Origin: Cladorhizidae sp. MBARI D1340-BT2
Taxonomy: Eukaryota; Porifera; Demospongiae; Poecilosclerida; Cladorhizidae
Direction: 5' to 3'
DNA: 64,000 bases
Assembly (NCBI GenBank): GCA_028752905.1
Contig: JAQNBH010000004.1
Coordinates: 37,814,336 to 37,878,335, forward strand
A program made the translations under genes and the position numbers. Positions 43,191 through 56,908 of the stretch are shown in pieces. The notes beneath the pieces were generated by a model, which saw only the letters and a program-made list of their open reading frames with translations, searched no databases and had not been told where the DNA came from. Each line of letters begins with the position of its first letter. Positions within the stretch are counted from its first letter, which is position 1.

Positions 43191-45003
43191 AGGAATAATA
43201 ATATATAGACAGCATATTATAAGAAACAATGACAGAATGACAGGAATAATAATATATGCACTGCATATATAAGAAACAATGACAGGAGTAATAATATATG
43301 CACTGCATATAAAAGAAACAATGACAGGAATAATAATAATATATGCACTACATATATATATATAAGAATCAATGACAGGAATCAATGACAGGAATAATAA
43401 TATATGCACTGCATATATATATAAGAAACAATGACAGAAATAATAATATATGCACTGCATATATAAGAAACAATGACAGGAATAATAATATATCCACTGC
43501 ATATAAAAGAAACAATGACAGGAATAATAATATATGCACTACATATATATATATAAGAATCAATGACAGGAATCAATGACAGGAATAATAATATATGCAC
43601 TGCATATATAAGAAACAGTGACAGGAATAATAATATATGCACTGCATATATATATAAGAAACAATGACAGAAATAATAATATATGCACTGCATATATAAG
43701 AAACAATGACAGGAATAATAATATATGCACTGCATATAAAAGAAACAATGACAGGAATAATAATATATGCACTACATATATATATACATGTATAAGAATC
43801 AATGACAGGAATAATAATATATGCACTGCATATATAAGAAACAATGACAGAAATAATAATATATGCACTGCATATATAAGAAACAATGACAGAAATAATA
43901 ATATATGCACTGCATATATATATAAGAAACAATGGCAGGAATAATAATATATGCACTGCATATATAAGAAACAATGGCAGGAATAATAATATATGCACTG
44001 CATATATAAGAATCAATGACAGGAATAATAATATATGCACTGCATATATAAGAAACAATGACAGGAGTAATAATATATGCACTGCATATAAAAGAAACAA
44101 TGACAGGAATAATAATATATGCACTACATATATATAATATATGCACTGCATATATAAGAAACAATGACGGGAATAATAATATATGCACTGCATATATAAG
44201 AAACAATGACAGAAATAATAATATATGCACTGCATATATAAGAAACAATGATAGGAATAATAATAATATGCACTGCATATATAAGAAACAATGACAGGAA
44301 TAATAATATATGCACTGCATATATAAGAAACAATGGCAGGAATAATAATATATGCACTGCATATATATATAAGAAACAATGGCAGGAATAATAATATATG
44401 CACTGCATATATAAGAAACAATGGCAGGAATAATAATATATGCACTGCATATATAAGAATCAATGACAGGAATAATAATATATGCACTGCATATATAAGA
44501 AACAATGACAGGAGTAATAATATATGCACTGCATATAAAAGAAACAATGACAGGAATAATAATATATGCACTACATATATATAATATATGCACTGCATAT
44601 ATAAGAAACAATGACGGGAATAATAATATATGCACTGCATATATAAGAAACAATGACAGAAATAATAATATATGCACTGCATATATAAGAAACAATGATA
44701 GGAATAATAATAATATGCACTGCATATATAAGAAACAATGACAGGAATAATAATATATGCACTGCATATATAAGAAACAATGGCAGGAATAATAATATAT
44801 GCACTACATATATATAATATATGCACTGCATATATAAGAAACAATGACGGGAATAATAATATATGCACTGCATATATAAGAAACAATGACAGGAATAATA
44901 ATATATGCACTGCATATATAAGAAACAATGAGAGGAATAATAATATATGCACTGCATATATAAGAAACAATGACAGGAATAATAATATGTGGACTGCATA
45001 TTT
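43188..45003. repeat. 43-bp hairpin satellite, about 42 copies
   Basis: The unit is AAGAAACAATGACAGGAATA plus ATAATATATGCACTGCATATAT. Each unit ends in a self-complementary TATATGCAC/TGCATATA stem. Blocks recur about 447 bp apart (44058 and 44505), showing a higher-order duplication of about ten units. Very long minus-strand open frames are a by-product. Confidence 0.95.
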
Positions 45004-45184
45004 CAAATGTGAAGTAGTAATTTACTGTAACACCAGCCCCTGAGATGTGATTGACAGGCTTCTTTTAACACAGAGCCCTCTGGTGTACGTCAACTATGGC
45101 TCTAGGGATGATTTCATGTACTTGACCAACAGCACTGTGCTGCACCTCGACCTTTCCAATTACATCTGCATTGTTCGTTATGGT

Positions 45185-45340
45185 TAATCATTTCGTGGAG
45201 ACCCAAGTAAGTACCCAAAGTGAATATCCAAGCCGAGTATCTAAAGTGGATATCCAAAGTCAGTATCCAAGTTAAGGATCCAAAATTAGTATCCAAAGTC
45301 AGTATCCAGGATGAATATCCAAAGTGGGTATCCAAGCATG
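45185..45340. repeat. Degenerate 14-16 bp tandem repeat
   Basis: About ten variants of GTATCCAAAGTNA / ATATCCAAAGTG in a row. Confidence 0.8.
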
Positions 45341-45457
45341 TGTGATACAGTGTTAAATATGTCCAGTACTGCCACAACCTTTCCCAGGGCACCCCGGGAT
45401 ATCTGGGGTACTGAGGGTGATGCTACTTAGAATACCCCCTAGCCCTGGCCTAATCTG

Positions 45458-45890
45458 ATGCAGGAGAGCCACCAGATAGGGGGCACAGGAGGAGGAGGTA
45501 GTGGCACTGCAGCTGATACAGGAGAGCCACCAGATAGGGTCACAGGAGGAGGAGGTAGTGGCACTGCAGCTGATGCAGGAGAGCCACCAGATAGGGTCAC
45601 AGGAGGAGGAGGTAGTGTCACTGCAGCTGATGCAGGAGAGCCACCAGATAGGGTCACAGGAGGAGGAGGTAGTGGCACTGCAGCTGATGCAGGAGAGCCA
45701 CCAGATAGGGTCACAGGAGGAGGAGGTAGTGGCACTGCAGCTGATGCAGGAGAGCCACCAGATAGGGTCACAGGAGGAGGAGGTAGTGGCACTGCAGCTG
45801 ATGCAGGAGAGCCACCAGATAGGGGTCACAGGAGGAGGAGGTAGTGGCACTACAGCTGATGCAGGAGAGCCACCAGATAGGGGGGTTGAA
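45458..45890. repeat. 57-bp minisatellite, about 7.5 copies, open in frame
   Basis: The unit is GCAGGAGAGCCACCAGATAG plus GGTCACAGGAGGAGGAGG..; 57 bp keeps frame and encodes a 19-residue repeat (AGEPPDRVTGGGGSGTAAD) at 45458-45844 plus. It ends directly before the Gypsy RT fragment. No protein family recognised; it may be non-coding. Confidence 0.9.
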
Positions 45891-45894
45891 ATTA

Positions 45895-46740
45895 TTTGAA
45901 CTTGCCTTCACTCAGTCAAGGTTCACCAGGTTTGAGAGCAGACTGAAAGTAAAACTGGAAAAGTGCCTGTTTGGGAAGAGCCATTGTGAGTATTTAGGAC
46001 ACGAGGTCGGCAGAGGCTGTGTCAAACCCCTAGAGTGTAAGGTGCAAGCAATAGCCACCTACACCCAACCAAGGAATAAGAAACAAATGAGAGCATTTCT
46101 GGGGTTGGCCGGATACTACAGGAGATTTATCCCCAACTTCTCAGAAATAGCGGCCCCATTAACTGACTTGACCAAAAAGGTCATGGGAAACAATAATAGT
46201 GTGGAATAGTGTGGAAACCAAAGTGTGAGCAAGCCTTTAGTCAATTAAAAGAGTTATTGAGTAACCACCCTGTCTGTGTTGTCATCTCCCAATTGGGATA
46301 GTCTATTCGTTTTGCAGACAGACGCTTCAGTCGTGGGTCTGGGATATGTACTGAGCCAGACAGATGACGAGGGAAAGGAAAATCCGGTGGGGTACGGCTC
46401 GAGGAAACTCCTACCAAGGGAACAGAAATATTCGACTATAGAGAGGGAAGCGTTGGCCATAGTAGACGGAATCAAACACTTCCGGGTCTACTTGGAGGGG
46501 GGAGAGAATTCATTGTTGAAACAGACCACAACCCCCTCGCACACATGGCCAACCTAAAAGACTCTCACTGACGATCAACACGTTGGGCCCTGGCGCTCCA
46601 GGATTTTGACTTCGAGATACATCGACCTGGAACTGCCAACGCCAAACGCCGACGGACTGAGTCGTGACGGGTCACGAGCCGAGGAAGAGGGAGTGTCAGG
46701 GAAACCAGACACGGACACCTCCCAGCCCTTAATGATTTGG
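45895..46740 (+). pseudogene. Gypsy RT thumb-RNase H fragment
   Basis: 45900-46200 reads VKLEKCLFGKSHCEYLGHEV, MRAFLGLAGYYRRFIPNFSE and IAAPLTDLTKK (thumb/connection). After a frame change 46276-46500 reads FVLQTDASVVGLGYVLSQ, PVGYGSRKLLPREQKYSTIE and REALAIVDGIKHFRVYLEG (RNase H with D and E). Another frame change leads to NADGLSRDGSRAEEEG near 46640-46690. This is the classical Ty3/Gypsy type and differs from the element at 5.2-9.3 kb. The fragment lacks the RT active site and integrase and is joined near 46740 to an unrelated retrotransposon. Confidence 0.8.
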
Positions 46741-46744
46741 GTGT

Positions 46745-47105
46745 GGCAGCAGGAAGAGCGGATTGGACTAGTCTTGAAGAAGTCGATGTCCCTTTACGTC
46801 AGCGAGATCTCTCCAGGGCTATCAATAGCCTCCTTTAATACTCTCGTCTCCAAGGCTCCTGACACCCGCTCCAGAGCCCTGGCCCGTTCTTCTGCCATCT
46901 GCCATGCAGGGGATTGGCTAAATGTAATTCCTTCGAAGGCCCTTGGCCTGCACTTGCAGGACAGGGATTTTCGTCTCTGTCTACAATACTGGCTTGGGCT
47001 TCAGATGACAGAGGAAGGGTCATCCTGCGCGATTTGCCAAAGAGTCTCTGATCCCTTAGGAGACCATCAAGTCGGCTGTAGGGGAAATTGGGATGGATTG
47101 TTGTG
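46745..47105 (+). pseudogene. RLE retrotransposon copy 2, 5' piece
   Basis: The frame reads FNTLVSKAPDTRSRALARSS, HAGDWLNVIPSKALGLHLQD, CLQYWLGLQ and CAICQRVSDPLGDHQVGC, a C-x2-C-x8-H-x4-C cluster as found after RT in R2-superclade retrotransposons. It stops at GNWDG near 47100, where a LINE is inserted, and resumes at 49213. It belongs to a subfamily different from copies 3-6. Confidence 0.75.
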
Positions 47106-49212
47106 TAATGACAATGTGAATTGCTTGGTCACTAATTGGCATAAAAAGTTCATGGAAATTATGTCCATCTGTATACCTAGAAAATCACTCAGAAGAAAGA
47201 GTAATGTGCCATGGCTTACTCAGAACATCATCAAACTTATTATGAAGCGTAACACTGCATTCAGAGCTGCCAAAAAATATGGTAAGCCCGAAGAATATTC
47301 CAAATACAAGAAGCTACGAAATATGGCTGTAAAAATGATAAAAAATGCCAAGAAATCGTACTTCGATCAGCTGAATTCAAAAGATAAAAAGGCATTTTGG
47401 AAAGCTGTGAAGTACTTGACCAAACAACAGTCCATCATCCCAACACTCCATCTTCAAGACACCATAGCTGGGTCCGACTCTGAGAAAGCAAGCCTACTTA
47501 ACAATTTCTTCTCAAACTGTTTTAATAAAGTTGTTCCTCCATTATTACCTAGAGATAATTGCTGTAATGTAAATAATGCCTCCTGCCCTGAAGAGCTCCT
47601 TTGTACACCTGATGAAGTGCTCTTTTACATCTTGTCCCTTGATTCATCAAAAGCAAGTGGTCCAGATGGAATCTCAGTCCAGATGCTTAAAGGAACTGCA
47701 CACAGCATTGCCCCATCCATTACCAAACTATTTAACATTTCTATTAGACAAGGGCGCTTCCCTGAGTGCTGGAAAATATCTTCAATTGTTCCAATTCCGA
47801 AATCTAATAACCATAGTGAGTGTACAAACTACAGGCCCATTTCCTTGCTTTCAGTGGTAAGCAAAATGTTGGAACGTCATTTCCACCATTATATTTCTTA
47901 CCATCTGAAGGAATCTTGCCCACTTACGAACAAACAATGGGATTTTCAGAAGAGGAAATCCACAGTCACCAGCCTCCTATCTGTCACTCATGATTGGTTG
48001 GAGACTCTTGAGTATGGAGATGAAGTGTGCACTGTCTTTTTTGACTTGCAGAAGGCCTTTGACTCTGTTCCTCACCTGCCACTTTTGGAAAAGCTTGCCA
48101 GCCGTGGACTCGATAACAATTCCCTTTCATGGATTAGCAGCTACTTGACTGACAGGAGGCAACGTGTGGTTGTTGGGGGAGAGTCATCTGTGGAGCTACC
48201 TGTTCTGTCTGGTGTGCCTCAGGGTTCAGTTCTGGGTCCTCTTTTATTTTTGATATAATTATATCGATGATGTATCTGATACACATCTGTCAGATGGGAG
48301 CATATTGAATCTTTATGCAGATGATATGCTACTATATAAACCTATTAATTCCAACACTGACTTTTCCCAACTGCAACTGGATATCAACAGCATCAATGAA
48401 TGGGTAAAAAAAAACTTTCTCCACATGAATCCAGATAAATGCAAGACAATGTTAATATCAAGGAAGAGGAAAACTGTTCAGCTACCACAATTATTATTAA
48501 ATGGTACACCTATTCAGCATGTAGAGACCTTCAAGTACCTAGGAGTACTCCTTTCCTTGGATCTTTCCTGGTCTAAACATGTCAACTCCATCTGCTCCAA
48601 GGCAAGGAAACTCCTTGGGCTACTGTATAGAAAATTCTATGGAAATATGAATTCTGTCAACTTACTAAATTTATACAGCCTATATACATGTACGGCCCCA
48701 TTTAGAATATGCTGCTCCAGTCTGGGATCCACATCTAATTAAGGATACAAGCAAAATTGAAAACGTTCAAAAGTTTGCACTGAGAATGTGCCTGAGGAAA
48801 TGGGACTCTACTTATCATGAACTATTACACTATTCTGAGCTACCAACACTCAAGAACCGCAGGTCTTTTTTGAAACAAAGCACATTATACAACATCATTC
48901 ATGGACATTTCTATTATCCATCTGATATTTTTGTACATAAAGTAAGTAGACGTCATGCAGATTCATCACACTTATTGCACCAACCAAGAGCACATACAAA
49001 TGCCTTTCATTCCTCTTTTGTTCTTGACTCTATACGCATGTGGAATAACTTGCCCTGTGAAGCACATTCAGCTCCTTCCACCAACACTTTCAAACGTTTC
49101 ATTGCTCCTTTATTCATGTAGCATTATATATACACAGACACACACTAGTATTAGCTTATGGCTATTTGTGTACCTTATTATTATTTTTTTTAATAAATAA
49201 TAATAAATAAAT
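47106..49212 (+). mobile_element. CR1/L2-like LINE inserted in RLE copy 2
   Basis: A 5'-truncated LINE. Its left junction follows GGGAT in the host element and its right end is an A/T-rich tail (AATAAATTTTAAAAAA) at about 49190-49217. At most 3-5 bases (GAT) are shared at both junctions. ORF2 runs from the endonuclease-RT linker to a stop near 49120. Pre-insertion sequence is continuous across it (..GNWD to MIQRQDSLRDV..). Confidence 0.75.
47120..49121 (+). pseudogene. LINE ORF2, RT and C-terminal domain
   Basis: Positions 47120-48257 are open: linker (VPWLTQNIIKLIMKRNTAFR), SSKASGPDGISVQMLKG, YRPISLLSVVSKMLERH, FFDLQKAFDSVPHLPLL (motif A), and SGVPQGSVLGPLLFLI (motif B). A frame change follows near 48257. 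Then 48305-48740 gives LYADDMLLY (catalytic YADD), NPDKCKTMLISRKRK and KYLGVLLSLDLSWSKHV. A second frame change near 48690 leads to 48786-49121 with RRHADSSHLLHQPR and SIRMWNNLPCEAHS, the usual CR1/L2/Jockey end. Only two or three lesions are visible, so the copy is fairly young but dead. Confidence 0.85.
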
Positions 49213-49672
49213 TTTAAAAAATCGCGATATGATTCAGAGACAAGATTCCCTGAGAGATGTTCTTTTTATTGCCGCCCAGTCTGCAGCCCTCGCCCCAAGG
49301 AGAGAAGTTCCGTCCCTAATTCCTGGCTCGAAGAGTGACCTCTACCTCCCGCGATGGAAGCAGGGCAAGCTAGACCTTCAACAGCTTACGGTCGATGGCG
49401 CTGCGGCAGTCCAGTGCTTCGCTCTGTCCATAGGAGAAGATCGCAAACGTGGCCAAGCCTGTCATGCTGCTGGTATCTCCTTCATTCCCCTAGTCATGGA
49501 GTCCCTTGGAGGATGGAGTGATGAGGCCGTGTCAGCCATCAAATCAATTGGCCGACTGCAAGGCCAGAGATTGGGCACCCTCCCAGAGGACTGCATCACA
49601 CACCTCTTTCAAAGGCTGTCCATCTGCCTCTGGAGGGGGAATGCAACCATGTGGGTTGGTCGACTTTTGTAG
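49213..49672 (+). pseudogene. RLE retrotransposon copy 2, 3' piece
   Basis: Reads MIQRQDSLRDVLFIAAQSAA, LAPRREVPSLIPGSKSDLYL (PD-(D/E)xK-like segment), GAAAVQCFALSIGEDRKRGQ, FIPLVMESLGGWSDEAVSAI, FQRLSICLWRGNATMW and a stop near 49672. This continues the 46745-47105 frame after the LINE insertion. The 3' side passes within 10 bp into an AAT/CAT microsatellite more than 700 bp long. Confidence 0.75.
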
Positions 49673-49680
49673 ACTGGACC

Positions 49681-50989
<1,309 letters not shown>

Positions 50990-51029
50990 ATTGTACCTAT
51001 ACATATATATATAAAAAAATAAAAAATAA

Positions 51030-54151
<3,122 letters not shown>

Positions 54152-54348
54152 ACGTGTTAGCTTTTTAGTTATTTATTTATTTATTGTTAATTAGTTATTA
54201 TTTCAGTTATTTAGGTATTTTTGTAATTGATTATTATATAAGTATATGTGTTAATTAGGTGATAATGAACTTGGTATGTTGTGTTTGCTGTTTGCTCAAT
54301 TATGTAATATTAATAAATTTAAAAATAACAATAATAATAATAATAATG

Positions 54349-55141
54349 AAGGCACTGGCCAACATCTCCAGAAGGCATGGGATTCTGCGCGAGTGACAGC
54401 AACCCCAAACAAGCTGTTGGAGAATGCCCAAGATGGGAGAGCATGTGCTCGTCTTTTGTCTGCATCAACTCAAGAGTCAGGTGTGTGGTTGAATGCACCC
54501 CCTTGTTCGTCTTTAGGGCTACGCATGGATGACAACACCATCCGGTTGGCAGTGGGACTTAGGCTTGGATGCTCCCTGTGCAAACCTTATATATGTCATC
54601 ACTGTGGTTCCTATGTGGATTCTCTTGCAACTCATGCCATTTCCGCCACTCCTCACTCAATGACATTATTCACCGTGCCCTGTCTGCAGCCAAAATTCCA
54701 TCTCGGCTGGAACCTTCAGGGACATATAGGAGTGATGGAAAGAGACCTGACGGTATAACAATGGTTCCTTGTGAGTATGGCAAGCTGTTGGTATGGGACG
54801 CTACCTGCACAGACACTTATGCCCATTCATACATAGCAAGTGCAACCAGTGAGGCAGGTGCAGTTGCTGCTATGGCTGAAACGAAGAAGAGGGCAAAGTA
54901 CTCGAACATGGACCCCTCTCACTTCTTCCAACCAGTGGCTGTGGAGACATCAGGGACTTTCGGCCCGGGGACTTTACCCTTTTTGAAAGAGCTTGGCCGC
55001 AGAGTGAGCAGAACAACAGGGGAGAGCAGGTCATACCCCTTCCTGATCCAACGTTTGGCGGTTGCCATACAGAGGGGGAACAGCGCGTGCATTATGGGAA
55101 CACTGGGTAATGACTCCAGCCTGGAGGACTTATTTCATTAG
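54349..55141 (+). pseudogene. RLE retrotransposon copy 5, 3' part
   Basis: Starts after (AAT)6 with GQHLQKAWDSARVTATPNKL and ESGVWLNAPPCSSLGLRMDD, then CHHCGSYVDSLATHAIS (zinc cluster; frame lost there). From about 54655 it reads [80 protein letters not shown] and LIQRLAVAIQRGNSACIMGT, with a stop at 55141. A single frameshift separates the two halves. AAT repeats resume 50 bp after the stop. Confidence 0.82.
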
Positions 55142-55189
55142 ACTTTCATTAATTATTGTGTTTCATATAATATTTTATAATATTACCCT

Positions 55190-55233
55190 AAAAAATAATA
55201 ATAATAATATAATTAATAATAATAATAATAATA

Positions 55234-55269
<36 letters not shown>

Positions 55270-55345
55270 CAACAACAACGATAATAATAATAATAATAAT
55301 AATACTAGTAATAGTAATAGTAGTAATAATAGTAGTAATAATAGT
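55190..55345. repeat. Compound (AAT)/(AAC)/(TAG) microsatellite
   Basis: AAT runs with an (AAC)5 block at 55266-55280 and TAGTAATAA-type variants, between RLE copy 5 and the pogo-like element. Confidence 0.95.
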
Positions 55346-55826
55346 AATCGCTAATCCGGACCCCAAACCTCGCTAATCCGAACAAGCAAAAAACAAAACA
55401 AAACAAACACACACCCATTATTGGACTTTGAACCTACCACGAGCATGTCATACGATGCAGCATGGAGAAGAAAAGAGCACACAAGAGCCTTACCATTGAG
55501 GAAGGTCGAGATCCTGGCCCAGCTCGGGAAGAAAAGCTACAAGTTACTAGCTAAACAGTATGGAGTTGGAGTCTCCACTATCTCAGACATAAAGAAGAAA
55601 GGCAGCGAGTTGCGAGGATGCAAAAGGAGATGGGATTCCGGAGTTCTGCTAAAAGAATGAGGATGGGAAGGGAACATAATGGTTAAAAATTACTTGTACT
55701 CCCCCACCACCCAGTATTCAACCCAGACCTGCAAAAAAATTAACAAATTCAGAGTTCAATGTAATGAATTTCACTAATCCACTAATCCGGATCCCCAGGC
55801 TATTCGGATTAGTGAGGGTCTACTGT
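55346..55826 (+). mobile_element. Short pogo/CENP-B-type element with an HTH-only ORF
   Basis: Left end CGCTAATCCGGACCCCAAAC and right end (complement) CAGTAGACCCTCACTAATCC are related inverted ends of pogo-like type; the right end is followed by TA. The ORF 55421-55660 encodes SLTIEE-like text in one frame and KKSYKLLAKQYGVGVSTISD IKKKGSEL in another, the psq/CENP-B helix-turn-helix that starts pogo transposases. The DDE catalytic domain is absent, so it is a non-autonomous deletion derivative; the extreme left end seems lost in the microsatellite. Confidence 0.6.
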
Positions 55827-56232
55827 AGTAATAATAGTAGTAATAATAGTAGTAATAATAGTAGTAATAATAGTAGTAATAAGTAGTAATAATAGTACTG
55901 TAGTAATAATAGTAGTAATAATAGCGATAGTAATAGTAACGATAGTAATAGCGATAGTAATAGCGATAATAATAGCAATAGTAATAGCGATAGTAATAGT
56001 AATAGCAATAGCAATAGTAGCAATAGTAATAGCAATAGCAATAGTAATAGCAATAGCAATAGTAATAGCAATAGCAATAGTAATAGCAACAGCAATAGCA
56101 ATAGTAATAGCAATAGTAATAGCAATAGCAATAGTAATAGCAATAGTAATAGCAATAATAATAGCAATAATAATAGCAATAATAATAGCAATAATAATAG
56201 CAATAGCAATAATAATAATAATAATAATAATA
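55827..56232. repeat. Compound (AATAGT/AATAGC/AAT)n microsatellite
   Basis: About 400 bp of TAGTAATAA, GATAGTAAT and AATAGCAAT units. It runs straight into the start of the LINE ORF1 (AATAATAATGGAAGAACT). Confidence 0.95.
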
Positions 56233-56637
56233 ATGGAAGAACTAGAAAAGCAGGTAGAGCATAAACAGAGAAGAATTGAAGTCTTAGGGAGGAAGTTAGA
56301 GCAGGTAATGGCGGAAGAAGGAGGGAACAGGAAGCAGGCCAAGGGGGTGGTAGAGGAAGTGGGTAAGAAAGATAAAACTGAGAAGGTGGTAAAGGAAACG
56401 GGACAAGCAAAGTTGTTGAAGGATGGAGAAGGATGGAGTAATATAGATCAGGATATTAAGAAGAGGGACGAAGAAAATTTTCAGGAGATCTTGAGCAAAC
56501 TGATGGGGAGGCCATTTATCATGAGAAAGACAGGAAGATACAAGAGGAGGAAAGAGAGTCTGGGGGGAAATGGAGTATATATGGCGCAAGGGGTGTATCA
56601 GCTTCGGCATATGAAGAATTGCCAGCAAGTGAAATAA
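56233..56637 (+). pseudogene. LINE ORF1, coiled-coil protein
   Basis: The 134-codon frame starts MEELEKQVEHKQRRIEVLGR KLEQVM, a heptad-type coiled coil (residues 1-35), then highly charged Lys/Glu-rich text. A second frame (56619-56912) continues with basic and His/Cys-poor text, so ORF1 is probably frameshifted near 56630. LINE ORF1 proteins coat the RNA; no zinc knuckle or RRM is recognisable here. Confidence 0.6.
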
Positions 56638-56908
56638 CAGGAGAAGGCACGCGGGGAAAGAAGTCTGATTGGGTGAAGAGAGGGGGGAGAGTGGATGGAG
56701 GCCAGGAGGAAAAGTCAGGGGAACATATCTACTGTGATTTGGTACATGTGGGCTGTCAGGGGGAGAATCGCTGGTGGACAACAACACAGAGAGGGATGGA
56801 GAGAGGTAAGAACCGTCAGGTGGGGGAGCACCGGGAGGGGATTCATCCAGGGAAGGAGCACCTGCTGGCCAAAGCAAAGATGTCAATGAGCATGAACAAA
56901 CCCAAGCT

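Noticed and set aside
43573..45006. Minus-strand open frame of 477 codons (LLFLSLFLIYAVHI repeats)
   Set aside because: It lies wholly inside the 43-bp satellite; openness comes from repetition of a stop-free unit, and similar frames exist on both strands.
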